Positions 33,301-40,081 of a stretch of 64,000 nucleotides of DNA are shown here, piece by piece. Position 1 is the first letter of the stretch. Each line of letters starts with the position of its first letter. Origin of the DNA: Enterobacteriaceae bacterium UBA5654 (GTDB lineage: Bacteria; Pseudomonadota; Gammaproteobacteria; Enterobacterales; Enterobacteriaceae); assembly GCA_002421005.1 (NCBI GenBank), contig DIJC01000004.1, positions 372,001-436,000 of the forward strand, read 5' to 3'. A program made the translations under genes and the position numbers. The notes under the pieces were generated by a model. The model was not told the origin of the DNA and ran no database searches. It saw only the letters and a list, made by a program, of their open reading frames with translations.

Positions 33301-33900
33301 GGGCTGGATCATGTCCTTAGCCTGACTGAAAACGTCAACATCCTGGTGCTTGATACCCAGTGCTATTCCAACACCGGCGGTCAGGCCTCGAAAGCCACCC
33401 CGCTCGGCGCGGTTACTAAATTTGGCGAGCACGGTAAGCGTAAGGCGCGTAAAGATCTCGGCGTCAGCATGATGATGTACGGGCATGTTTACGTCGCGCA
33501 GATTTCGCTGGGGGCGCAGTTGAACCAGACGGTGAAAGCGATTCAGGAAGCGGAGGCCTATCCGGGTCCGTCGCTGATTATCGCCTACAGCCCGTGTGAA
33601 GAGCACGGCTACGATCTGGCGCTCAGCCACGATCAGATGCGCCAGCTCACCACGACCGGTTTCTGGCCGCTGTACCGCTTCGATCCGCGTCGCGCTGATG
33701 AAGGTAAGGTGCCGCTGGCGCTGGATTCGCGTCCGCCGTCAGATGCGCTGGCAGAAACGCTTCTTAACGAGCAGCGCTTCCGCCGTCTGAATGCGCAGCA
33801 GCCGGAGGTGGCGGAACAGCTGTGGAAAGACGCCGCTGCCGATTTGCAGAAGCGTTATGACTTCCTGGCGCAACTGGCCGGGAAAGCACCCGCCGAGTAA
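30385..33900 (+). CDS. ydbK: Pyruvate:flavodoxin/ferredoxin oxidoreductase
   Basis: A 1171-aa single-chain PFOR (also called NifJ/Por), the E. coli YdbK length. It converts pyruvate and CoA to acetyl-CoA and CO2, reducing flavodoxin or ferredoxin. Domains in order: N-terminal pyruvate-binding region (ITIDGNGAAASVAFR, YPITPSSTMAEQ), domain II, two 4Fe-4S clusters in CTQCNHCVAACPHSAIR and CTGCNLCVEVCPAKDR, then the TPP domain with GDGWAYDIGFGG. Proximal-cluster cysteines lie at ACSGCGE. The ATG at 30385 follows TAAGAGG. It is linked to oxidative stress in E. coli. Confidence 0.97.
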   Translation: MITIDGNGAAASVAFRTSEVIAIYPITPSSTMAEQADAWAGNGLKNVWGDVPRVVEMQSEAGAIGAVHGALQTGALSTSFTSSQGLLLMIPTLYKLAGQLTPFVLHVAARTVATHALSIFGDHSDVMAVRQTGCAMLCAANVHEAQDFALISHIATLKSRVPFIHFFDGFRTSHEINKIVPLSDDTIRSLLPQAEIDAHRARALNPEHPVIRGTSANPDTYFQSREATNPWYNAVYQHVDEAMQAFAGATGREYQPFEYYGHPQAERVIVLMGSAIGTCEEVVDDLLTRGEKVGVLKVRLYRPFSAEHLLSVLPESARSVAVLDRTKEPGAHAEPLYLDVMTALAEAFNRGDRETLPRVIGGRYGLSSKEFGPECVLAVFNELNAAKPKPRFTVGIYDDVTNLSLPLPENSLPAEAKLEALFYGLGSDGSVSATKNNIKIIGNATPWYAQGYFVYDSKKAGGLTVSHLRVSEHPIRSAYLISHADFVGCHQLQFIDKYQMAERLKPGGIFLLNTPYPADEVWSRLPQEVQAVLNQKKARFYVVNAAKIARECGLGARINTVMQMAFFHLTNILPGDTALTALQGAIAKSYSSKGQELVERNWQALAMSRESLAEVALEAVDVNSASRPPVVSDAAPDFVKTVTAAMLAGLGDALPVSALPPDGTWPVGTTQWEKRNIAEEIPIWKPEICTQCNHCVAACPHSAIRAKVVSPEAMADSPDALQSLDVKSRDMRGQKYVLQVAPEDCTGCNLCVEVCPAKDRQNPEIKAINMMSRLEHVEEEKVNYDFFLSLPEIDRSKLERIDIRTSQLITPLFEYSGACSGCGETPYIKLLTQLYGDRMMIANATGCSSIYGGNLPSTPYTTDANGRGPAWANSLFEDNAEFGLGFRLSVDQHRQRVMRLLDSVADKIPEELNAALHADATPDVRREQVAALRQHLQGMEGTEQLLTDADALVEKSIWLIGGDGWAYDIGFGGLDHVLSLTENVNILVLDTQCYSNTGGQASKATPLGAVTKFGEHGKRKARKDLGVSMMMYGHVYVAQISLGAQLNQTVKAIQEAEAYPGPSLIIAYSPCEEHGYDLALSHDQMRQLTTTGFWPLYRFDPRRADEGKVPLALDSRPPSDALAETLLNEQRFRRLNAQQPEVAEQLWKDAAADLQKRYDFLAQLAGKAPAE

Positions 33901-33921
33901 CGCGCCGGTTAATCAGAAGAT

Positions 33922-34024
33922 AAAAAAAAGCCCGAATTCATATTCGGGCTTGTCATAAATAAACCTTGTACCTGACAAGCAAGTAACCTGGATAAATAAA
34001 AATGTGACAATAAAGGCATATAAC
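33922..34024 (-). ncRNA. micC: MicC small RNA
   Basis: On the minus strand the RNA would begin GUUAUAUGCCUUUAUUGUCA, identical to the 5' end of E. coli MicC, which base-pairs with ompC mRNA. It ends in a stem AAGCCCGAAT/ATTCGGGCTT followed by eight T. The middle differs from E. coli. It is about 103 nt, and the position between ydbK and ompN, antiparallel to ompN, is the known one. A -10-like TATGAT lies at 34031-34036. MicC is an Hfq-dependent repressor of ompC. Confidence 0.93.
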
Positions 34025-34247
34025 GGCGTAATCATACGGCACGGAATTCGCTCTGTATAATTTTTATTTTGTATGCTTTAATACAATTCATTCACCAGAC
34101 TTATCACTGTAACCATTGAATTATATATTTAAGATTTTACTTATCGGGTAACAATTGATATTTACCATCTCATAATAGTCTCCTTTAGCATGTGTTCACT
34201 TCCTTCACCGGAAGCAAGTGCATAAAAACATCTAAAGGATTATTTTA

Positions 34248-35360
34248 ATGAAAAGAAAAGTACTGGCCCTCATGATCCCTGCGCTTTTAATCGCAGGCGC
34301 AGCAAATGCCGCAGAAATTTATAATAAAGACGGCAATAAAGTAGATGTTTACGGTAAAGTAGACGGTCTGCATTATTTTTCTGACAACCAGAATGCCGAT
34401 GGCGATCAAACCTATGTGCGTTTTGGTTTTAAAGGCGAAACTCAGATTTCCGACCAGCTGACCGGTTACGGCCAGTGGGAATATAACGTTCAGGCAAATA
34501 CCACTGAAGCCCAGGGCTCTAATGCCTGGACCCGTCTGGCCTTTGCCGGTATTAAATTCGGCAACTATGGCTCCTTCGATTATGGCCGTAACTATGGCGT
34601 GCTGTACGACGTTGAAGGCTGGACCGATATGCTGCCAGAATTTGGCGGTGATTCTTACACCACCACTGACAACTTCATGACCGGTCGCGCAAACGGCGTG
34701 GCAACCCTGCGTAATACCGATTTCTTCGGTCTGGTAGACGGTCTGAACCTGGCGCTGCAATACCAGGGTAACAACGAATCCGGCAACAATAACCAGGAAG
34801 GCACCAATAACGGTCGCGACCTGCGTAACGAAAACGGTGACGGCGTCGGCATTTCCACCACCTGGGATTCCGGTATGGGCTTCAGCCTGGGTGCGGCTTA
34901 CAGCTCTTCTGACCGTACCAACGATCAGGTAGACGCTGGCGGTAAAGTGGCCGGCGGCGAGAACGCGGATGCGTGGACCCTGGGCACGAAATACGATGCC
35001 AACAACCTGTATCTGGCAGCGATGTATTCCGAAACCCGCAACATGACGCCTTACGGCGATGCTGGCGTGGCGAACGAAACCCAGAACTTCGAAATGACGG
35101 CGCAGTATCAGTTTGACTTCGGTCTGCGTCCGTCTCTGTCCTTCCTGATGTCCAAAGGCCGCGATCTTGACGGCAACGCGGACAGCAGCAAAGACCTGGT
35201 GAAATACGCAGAAGTGGGCGCAACCTACTACTTCAACAAAAACTTCTCCACCTACGCTGATTACAAAATCAACCTGCTGGACGAAGACGACAGCTTCTAC
35301 GCGAACAATGACATCGCGACCGATGACATCGTAGCGCTGGGTATGGTTTACCAGTTCTAA
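34248..35360 (+). CDS. ompN: Outer-membrane porin OmpN (OmpC/OmpF family)
   Basis: A 370-aa trimeric 16-strand general porin with a 21-residue signal peptide ending AANA; the mature start is [20 protein letters not shown]. Loop 3 constriction has PEFGGDSY. The protein ends in the porin signature (ALGMVYQF, C-terminal Phe). Sequence details and location next to micC and ydbK identify OmpN rather than OmpC. A long AT-rich leader (34025-34247) precedes it and probably contains its promoter. Confidence 0.93.
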   Translation: MKRKVLALMIPALLIAGAANAAEIYNKDGNKVDVYGKVDGLHYFSDNQNADGDQTYVRFGFKGETQISDQLTGYGQWEYNVQANTTEAQGSNAWTRLAFAGIKFGNYGSFDYGRNYGVLYDVEGWTDMLPEFGGDSYTTTDNFMTGRANGVATLRNTDFFGLVDGLNLALQYQGNNESGNNNQEGTNNGRDLRNENGDGVGISTTWDSGMGFSLGAAYSSSDRTNDQVDAGGKVAGGENADAWTLGTKYDANNLYLAAMYSETRNMTPYGDAGVANETQNFEMTAQYQFDFGLRPSLSFLMSKGRDLDGNADSSKDLVKYAEVGATYYFNKNFSTYADYKINLLDEDDSFYANNDIATDDIVALGMVYQF

Positions 35361-35481
35361 TCCCGCTGGCCCGCTGGCGACGGCGGGCTATTTCCTCCTT
35401 CTGTTTTATTATTAGTTGCGTGAATGCCCCGGCGTGATAGATGATATCCTCATAATTGATAAGTTGTAGAGGATGCGCGTC

Positions 35482-35700
35482 ATGGAACATCATCCCGTTA
35501 AATCATCCAGAATTGCTTCCATTGCTTATGATGATAAAACGGCCACTCTGGAAATCTGTTTTCGCGATAGTGGAACATTTCAATATCGCGGCGTTCCGGC
35601 ACGTATTTTTCGTGATTTTCTCAGCGTAGTCTCCAAGGGCCGGTTTTTCGATGGGGTGATCAAAGGCAAATATCCAGAGCGAAAACTCAACGGGCGTTAA
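35482..35700 (+). CDS. KTSC-domain protein
   Basis: About 72 aa. The KTSC pattern is recognisable: PVKSSRIASIAYDDKTATLEICFRDSG, YRGVPARIFRDFLSVVSKGRFF and a basic tail. KTSC domains sometimes accompany lysyl-tRNA synthetase-like or phage proteins, and their function is unknown. The ATG at 35482 follows TAGAGGA; an earlier in-frame ATG at 35473 overlaps that site. It stands alone between ompN and uspF. Confidence 0.78.
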   Translation: MEHHPVKSSRIASIAYDDKTATLEICFRDSGTFQYRGVPARIFRDFLSVVSKGRFFDGVIKGKYPERKLNGR

Positions 35701-35785
35701 TACAGACATAACTTTACCCTCCTTTATTGTGCCTTTAGTCTGGCCTTTGACTAAACTTTAAGCAGGTACAAAAGAGGAGAGGATT

Positions 35786-36220
35786 ATGAGCAGAACAATT
35801 CTTGTCCCCATAGATGTCTCTGAATCAGATTTAGCGCAACGCGTTATTTCTCACGTCGAATTACAGGCGAGTCAGGACGATGCCAGCGTTCATTTCCTGA
35901 CCGTGGTGCCCACTTTCCCTTATTACGCTTCGCTGGGGATGGCCCAGTCAACCCAGGTGCCTTCGCTGGATGAACTTCAGCAGGAAGCACTCAGTAAACT
36001 CCATGAGATAGTGACCCGCTTTAACCTTCCTGAAGATCGCAAGCAGACGCATATTGCGGAAGGCTCGCCAAAAGACAAGATCCTCGATCTGGCGAAAACG
36101 CTTTCTGCCGATCTGATTATTCTCGCCTCCCACCGCCCCGATATGTCCACCTGGCTGCTTGGCTCCAACGCTGCCGCCGTGGTGCGTCACGCCGAGTGTT
36201 CGGTACTGGTGGTACGTTAA
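35786..36220 (+). CDS. uspF: Universal stress protein F
   Basis: A 144-aa UspA-fold protein matching E. coli UspF (YnaF). It begins [20 protein letters not shown] and ends [19 protein letters not shown], with the ATP-binding G-2x-G-9x-G(S/T) region partly visible ([15 protein letters not shown]). UspF is tied to fimbria and adhesion phenotypes in E. coli and binds nucleotide. AAGAGGAGAGG precedes the start. Confidence 0.95.
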   Translation: MSRTILVPIDVSESDLAQRVISHVELQASQDDASVHFLTVVPTFPYYASLGMAQSTQVPSLDELQQEALSKLHEIVTRFNLPEDRKQTHIAEGSPKDKILDLAKTLSADLIILASHRPDMSTWLLGSNAAAVVRHAECSVLVVR

Positions 36221-36229
36221 TGCTTTCTG

Positions 36230-36255
36230 GCCCGCAGCGATCCTGCGGGCTTTTT
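36230..36255 (+). terminator. Terminator of uspF
   Basis: Stem GCCCGCAG/CTGCGGGC with a five-base loop and TTTTT, 10 bp after the uspF stop. Confidence 0.88.
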
Positions 36256-36326
36256 ACTTATTTTGGGGTAGAGACATTCCAGCCCATCGTTATATAATAG
36301 TTTATATAACGAGATTTGAGGTGTCC

Positions 36327-36644
36327 ATGAGCAATCAGTTTGGTACGGGGATCGTTGATGGCCTGAAGGGTCAGCATCCGCGTAAAATCGCCGATTTCAG
36401 CCTTCAGCAGAGTGATTACAAGCGCGGTTATATCATCGGCTACTGCCATCAGTTGCAGGAGCAAAGCGGCGAACGCGATCTCGCCGCGTGGCAGGCCGGG
36501 GTGTTAACGCGCCAGTATCAGCTGGATAAAGTCATTATGATGGAGTTCTTTACCGAATTCGGCTCCGATGAAAATCTGCATTACTTCCGGCAGGGATACC
36601 AGGAAACCCTTAGCGCGACCCGTTATCCGGCGATGCGCGGTTAA
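36327..36644 (+). CDS. DUF2623 protein (YghW-like)
   Basis: 105 aa, starting MSNQFGTGIVDGLKGQHPRK behind TGAGGTG. The pattern DYKRGYIIGYCHQLQEQSGERDLAAWQAGVLTRQYQLDK closely resembles E. coli YghW (DUF2623). An in-frame extension to 36159 runs through the uspF end and its terminator and is rejected. Function unknown. It is the last ordinary chromosomal gene before the integration scar. Confidence 0.82.
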   Translation: MSNQFGTGIVDGLKGQHPRKIADFSLQQSDYKRGYIIGYCHQLQEQSGERDLAAWQAGVLTRQYQLDKVIMMEFFTEFGSDENLHYFRQGYQETLSATRYPAMRG

Positions 36645-36690
36645 TCCCCGCCCCTTTATCCTGGTTCCTGATAATTTATCCCTTCAAGCC

Positions 36691-36726
36691 GCTGGCATTC
36701 GTCGCCGTAATCCGTACCATACACGC
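36691..36726 (+). pseudogene. Integrase remnant (left copy)
   Basis: A 35-bp match, with one mismatch, to 39832-39866 of the integrase remnant near ttcA. Translated it gives AGIRRRNPYHTRH, the HXXR active-site box of a tyrosine recombinase, followed at once by a stop. It is a fragment of a second integrase gene lying left of the displaced ttcA 5' end. Confidence 0.75.
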
Positions 36727-36781
36727 CATAGATAGCCGGGCTGGTTACCGGCTGCGCCTTCAATCATTGAGTAGCGATTAG

Positions 36782-36841
36782 ATGAGTCAGAATCAGGACG
36801 TAAGTAAGAAAGAACAGTACATCTTAAACAAGCAGCGATAA
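36782..36841 (+). pseudogene. Displaced 5' end of ttcA / attachment-site copy
   Basis: A 19-codon reading frame MSQNQDVSKKEQYILNKQR with a stop. It aligns codon for codon with the start of intact ttcA ([20 protein letters not shown]) exactly 3300 bp to the right. At DNA level 36806-36820 is identical to 40106-40120. It marks the other boundary of an element integrated in the ttcA 5' end, the site used by Rac in E. coli. Confidence 0.85.
36806..36820 (+). repeat. Candidate attachment core, left copy
   Basis: AAGAAAGAACAGTAC is a perfect 15-bp direct repeat of 40106-40120 inside ttcA, with imperfect homology extending on both sides (33 of 40 bases in 36801-36840 match 40101-40140 by my count). 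Integration by recombination at this core is inferred. Confidence 0.7.
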
Positions 36842-37050
36842 TGATATCAAGTTATTGATTTTATATTAACTCCAATAAAAACAAACACTTAAATCGTTAC
36901 ATTATCTTCATTAAGCCACACCAACCAACATTTTAACTGCCCTATTTCATGTCCCAGGTGGGTTTTTCAGTCCGGTTTGCCCCATTTATGCCCCAGGGCA
37001 TCTCAGAACAAACAGTTACACGGTTAGTCTAAGAGGAGGCATCTCTCACT
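36842..37050 (+). other. AT-rich remnant DNA, no gene seen
   Basis: About 210 bp with stops in all frames. TTTGCCCCATTTATGCCCCA near 36978-36997 resembles TTTGCCCCACTGGTGCCCCA just after the right integrase remnant (near 40040-40060), so it may be further integrase-end debris. Confidence 0.4.
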
Positions 37051-37206
37051 TCATATATCAGCCCGTTTGGTGCCCTGCCCGGAAAAATACAGCGTTTCTC
37101 GCCCTGCTTGTTCAGCGAGCAAACAATAGGCTTCAGCCTGTCGCAGGCTACTCAGGTGTGATGGTAAAAACAGCTTGTCTGCGATATGCCAGAAACGTAC
37201 GCTCAT
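37051..37206 (-). CDS. Short ORF of unknown function in the scar
   Basis: A 51-aa reading frame, MSVRFWHIADKLFLPSHLSS, continuing through AEAYCLLAEQAGRETLYFSG and ending KRADI. Composition is protein-like, but no Shine-Dalgarno is visible, so it may be a truncated gene. It lies downstream of the lipoprotein gene on the same strand. Not recognised. Confidence 0.4.
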   Translation of the reverse strand: MSVRFWHIADKLFLPSHLSSLRQAEAYCLLAEQAGRETLYFSGQGTKRADI

Positions 37207-37261
37207 CTATAACGTATGTAAATCAACCGGGAGCAGACTACTACACGTACATTATTATTGT

Positions 37262-37987
37262 TTATGGGCGCATTAGCGGTTCAATACCGATCCACTTTAA
37301 TGTCGGTTGATAGCAAAGTTTAAGCGGGGGTATAGTGACTTTCTGTCCTGCAACTTCCAGCTCGCCGAGATGTATTGACCAATGGGTGTTCGCATATTTG
37401 TTATAAATTTTAAAAACAACATACGCTGAACCATAGTCGTCATTATTAGTAATTCTGGGTACATTGCGGTGCACCTCATCACTATTGATGTCATAAGGTG
37501 AAGGTCTGGCAAACTCCATATTATCCTCTGGAAAATCATAAGGGAATGATCGGGTTCCAAGAAAAACTTCTGGCCGGGCGCTAAGGTGTTTCCCATCGCC
37601 CAGATCGATATAAGCCTGGTGAGTATCAAGTATGATGGGAAGAGGTGGCAGCCCCTTGCTTCCTGGGTGCGAAAGTCGCTGGCGACCTTTGTTATAGGCA
37701 ATTAATTGAACATAGAACTCTGGTTCCGCTTCGGGTCCTTGAACATGGGGAATAGTAAAGTGACCACGCTTTTCAGGCATATATCTACCTGGGATCGCAT
37801 GATCGTAGAGATAGGTTTCAAGAAAGATTTCTTGCTTCCCACCAGGGCTATCAACGCTGAATGTATGTTCGCTTTCGCAAAGATCGATATAGCCAGGCCT
37901 TTCCCTGGGATAAGGAACACACCCACCCAGTAGCGTAACGATAAGCGTGACAGCCCAGCACCATTTAAGTTGTCTGGTCAATGACAT
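37262..37987 (-). CDS. Hypothetical lipoprotein in AT-rich island
   Basis: 241 aa with a lipoprotein signal peptide (WAVTLIVTLLGGC, lipidated cysteine at residue 23) and a beta-rich mature domain containing two further cysteines (YIDLCESEHTF near the start, KLCYQPTLKW near the end). Codon use is more AT-rich than flanking core genes, indicating transfer. No family recognised. A lipoprotein of this size next to a decayed element could be an immunity or superinfection-exclusion protein, but nothing in the sequence proves it. Confidence 0.7.
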   Translation of the reverse strand: MSLTRQLKWCWAVTLIVTLLGGCVPYPRERPGYIDLCESEHTFSVDSPGGKQEIFLETYLYDHAIPGRYMPEKRGHFTIPHVQGPEAEPEFYVQLIAYNKGRQRLSHPGSKGLPPLPIILDTHQAYIDLGDGKHLSARPEVFLGTRSFPYDFPEDNMEFARPSPYDINSDEVHRNVPRITNNDDYGSAYVVFKIYNKYANTHWSIHLGELEVAGQKVTIPPLKLCYQPTLKWIGIEPLMRP

Positions 37988-38111
37988 AACAAAATCCCTA
38001 AGTAAATCATCGTATGAGGATAGCTTAAATTAATATCGCTTACGTCTTCAACCTACTAATTCTAATCATCCCCTTCTAATCATACCCGCCTTTGAGTCCC
38101 GTTTTCCTGTA

Positions 38112-38636
38112 TCAATGAACCCTCCCCATATTACGCAGGATCCAGAACCTGTTTTCGCTAAAGTCAGGCGTCTTATCAACGAAATCAAGCTGGTAACATT
38201 CTATCCATTTGTTCGCTTCCGCTTGCGTAAAATGCCAGTTTCTCATCCGCAATTCGCGGATAAAATCGTCAGAGCGCAACCCTATTTAGTAAATGGAAGC
38301 GTTAATGTAAAAGCAGTCTCTGAATTCGAATGAAGCTCCAACGTCAGAGCCAGACTGATAATCCTGAATGGGCGAGAGTGTTAATTTTGATCCCCAGGCT
38401 TTAAAAGCCCAGTCGAAAAATATATAAATTGGTGGTGTTACCGGTGAATAATACTCGGTGCTGTGTTTAATGAACTGAGGTATGGAAGCGACGAGGAAGC
38501 CCACGTCTTTTTCCTGATACGATGAATCAATGTTAGTTTGGTAGCAGCGAGTAACAAATCCGCCAGATATCGTTCTAAATAGAGCCATCCCTGCCCCGAG
38601 TGGGTGATAAAACCTTATCTGAAGTAAACGATACAT
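38112..38636 (-). pseudogene. Unrecognised gene broken by an in-frame stop
   Basis: The frame opens at the ATG at 38636 and reads protein-like sequence to a TAA at 38286-38288. It then continues in the same frame for 57 more codons (DDFIRELRMRNWHFTQAEAN, KWIECYQLDFVDKTPDF, ending RNMGRVH) to a normal stop at 38112. A single nonsense change therefore splits a gene of about 174 codons. The start codon directly abuts a run of seven 7-bp repeats. No family recognised; AT-rich. Confidence 0.6.
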
Positions 38637-38688
38637 CGTTAATCGTTAATCGTTAATCGTTAATCGTTAATCGTTAATCGTTAATCGT
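38637..38688 (+). repeat. Tandem heptanucleotide repeat, 7 x CGTTAAT
   Basis: Seven perfect copies of CGTTAAT plus a partial CGT. Because seven is not a multiple of three and the unit contains TAA (ATTAACG on the other strand), all frames contain stops, so it is not coding. It ends exactly at the start codon of the minus-strand pseudogene and so occupies the position of its ribosome site and leader. Confidence 0.95.
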
Positions 38689-38716
38689 GGGGATTTCAAC
38701 ACCTCAGCTGAATGGT

Positions 38717-38732
38717 TACCATACGTATGGTA
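38717..38732. promoter_or_regulatory. Perfect 16-bp palindrome, candidate operator
   Basis: TACCATACGTATGGTA equals its own reverse complement. It lies 28 bp beyond the heptamer tract, upstream of the minus-strand pseudogene. The size and place fit a repressor or toxin-antitoxin operator; no protein is assigned. Confidence 0.5.
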
Positions 38733-38760
38733 CAGTATGCCAAAAATGAAAATGCTAAAA

Positions 38761-38813
38761 AGCTATGTAAGCCATAACTATAAGGTATTTATCATTTTAT
38801 AGCTTACATAACT
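38761..38813. repeat. Imperfect inverted repeat
   Basis: AGCTATGTAAGCCATA (38761-38776) and TATAGCTTACATAACT (38798-38813) are inverted copies with two mismatches in 16, separated by an AT-rich 21-bp loop. It may be a transcript hairpin between the flanking genes or a recombination site relic. Confidence 0.5.
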
Positions 38814-38839
38814 GCTTGAATGATTGAAGGGTTTGAAAG

Positions 38840-39049
38840 CTAATTACGATCTTCTTTTGCTGAGATAATCCAGGCTAACCAGTAAAGCCCCACACCCACG
38901 ACAAAGACCAGGATTGGTGCGATGATGCGCATTGCACCCTCATTCGCAAATATTGCGATAAAAATGCCTATCACTACGCCGCTAATGACTAACGCGCCGG
39001 ATATCTCAGAAAGCACTTTTCTGATCAGCCTAAAGATTCTCAATTGCAC
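38840..39049 (-). CDS. Small membrane protein, unknown
   Basis: About 69 aa from a GTG at 39049, chosen because a perfect AGGAGG lies six bases upstream; a longer ATG frame to 39103 has no such site. Two TM helices are clear (ALVISGVVIGIFIAIFA and IIAPILVFVVGVGLYWLAWI), followed by a charged tail. It overlaps the end of the upstream ORF by 20 bp, so the two form an operon. Not recognised. Confidence 0.65.
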   Translation of the reverse strand: MQLRIFRLIRKVLSEISGALVISGVVIGIFIAIFANEGAMRIIAPILVFVVGVGLYWLAWIISAKEDRN

Positions 39050-39497
39050 GCAAAACCTCCTCGCTTTTTGAGGGATTTTTACGAAGAGTTTCACTAAGTT
39101 CAATAAAATTAGCTAGTGGCTCTTCAAAAAGAAAGTAAAGCATATCGTAGTCAAGAAGGTAAAGTTTAGACCATAGCTCGAGGTTTTCATGCCTCAAACG
39201 TCGGGAGGCTGTAGCAGCACGAGCAAGCTGGTCAATAGCTTTCAGAATTTCTGCCGGAGTCGGCCCCTTCGCCTGTGTCGGTGCTGCCAGCGCACGGCGA
39301 ACGGGCGGGACAGGCTTGCCGCCAGCAACCCGTTTTTCCCACGTATGCAGGATGTTGGCAGCTTCCCGTTCCAGCTCCTGGCAGCTGAGCTGGCCTTCGG
39401 TGCTGCGGTGGCGCAGTTCGATGCAAATGTGGTACAGCAGGGTTTCCGCCACGGACAGTGCTCGCTGGTGGGATAGCGGAATACTCGTTTTTGCCAC
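39030..39497 (-). CDS. Hypothetical helical protein of the integrated element, 5' end uncertain
   Basis: About 155 aa, predicted helical and charged (SVAETLLYHICIELRHRSTEG, EREAANILHTWEKRVAGG, AEILKAIDQLARAATAS). The only start at 39497 is a GTG without a usable ribosome site. A second frame just upstream (39498-39560: AWCREGRGPLGIGVADVMAE, then YWEWQKR) also looks coding and ends at the integrase junction. The gene is therefore probably truncated or frameshifted at its 5' end. Not recognised. Confidence 0.5.
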   Translation of the reverse strand: MAKTSIPLSHQRALSVAETLLYHICIELRHRSTEGQLSCQELEREAANILHTWEKRVAGGKPVPPVRRALAAPTQAKGPTPAEILKAIDQLARAATASRRLRHENLELWSKLYLLDYDMLYFLFEEPLANFIELSETLRKNPSKSEEVLRAIENL

Positions 39498-39562
39498 TCC
39501 CAGTATTCAGCCATAACATCGGCAACACCGATGCCCAGCGGCCCTCTTCCCTCCCGGCACCA

Positions 39563-40032
39563 CGCCACGAACTGTGTTCGCCCCGCCCAAAACAGATGCT
39601 GGATTTCGGACAATAAACTTACTGCAGCCAGCCATGGACGTACTGATATCCCAGCGTGAACTTACTGCGCTATTCCCCAAAACTGAAATCACGTATTACC
39701 ATCGTGAATATGGGCTGACTGAACAGCAAAATGTACATTTCGTTTTTATGCCAGGGATGTTGAATGAGATCCAGAAACCCTACTACTCGCTGGGCAGTAT
39801 TGGGCGCCGATGGAACGCTGCGGTAAAACGTGCTGGCATTCGTCGCCGCAATCCGTACCATACACGGCACACTTTCGCGTACTGGTTATTGTCAGCAGGC
39901 GCTAACCCGTCTTTTATTGCTAATCCGATGGGGCACGAAAATGCGCAGATGGTGTATGAAATCTATGCAACATGGATAGAAGAAATGAACAGCGAACAGG
40001 TGGCAATGCTGAATACGAAGCTGGCGCTTTAA
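39563..40032 (+). pseudogene. Tyrosine recombinase (integrase), C-terminal fragment
   Basis: About 150 codons reading PPKTDAGFRTINLLQPAMDV, then RRRNPYHTRHTFAYWLLSAG, then MGHENAQMVYEIYATWIEEM. The HXXR box (HTRH), the GHE box and the probable catalytic Tyr (YEIY) are visible. The N-terminal arm-binding and core-binding domains and the first catalytic Arg are missing. It is phage-type, located 50 bp before ttcA as intR is in Rac. The left end fuses abruptly to an unrelated minus-strand gene. Confidence 0.85.
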
Positions 40033-40081
40033 AAGCATTTTGCCCCACTGGTGCCCCAACTGATATTTGAGTAAAGAATAA

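Noticed and set aside
36159..36326. Longer start for the DUF2623 gene
   Set aside because: The extension runs through the uspF stop and terminator; the ATG at 36327 has a good ribosome site and the family N-terminus.
37706..37933. Plus-strand 75-codon ORF opposite the lipoprotein gene
   Set aside because: It lies wholly antisense to the lipoprotein frame, which has a lipobox and consistent coding composition.
38115..38333. Plus-strand 72-codon ORF
   Set aside because: The minus strand carries the protein-like continuation of the broken gene; the plus-strand reading is its shadow.
38637..38688. Heptamer tract considered as a CRISPR array
   Set aside because: Units are 7 bp and directly adjacent, with no spacers and no cas genes.
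39569..39613. Minus-strand N-terminus MSEIQHLFWAGRTQF
   Set aside because: It is antisense to genuine integrase sequence (KTDAGFRTINLL), so it cannot be the true start of the opposing gene.
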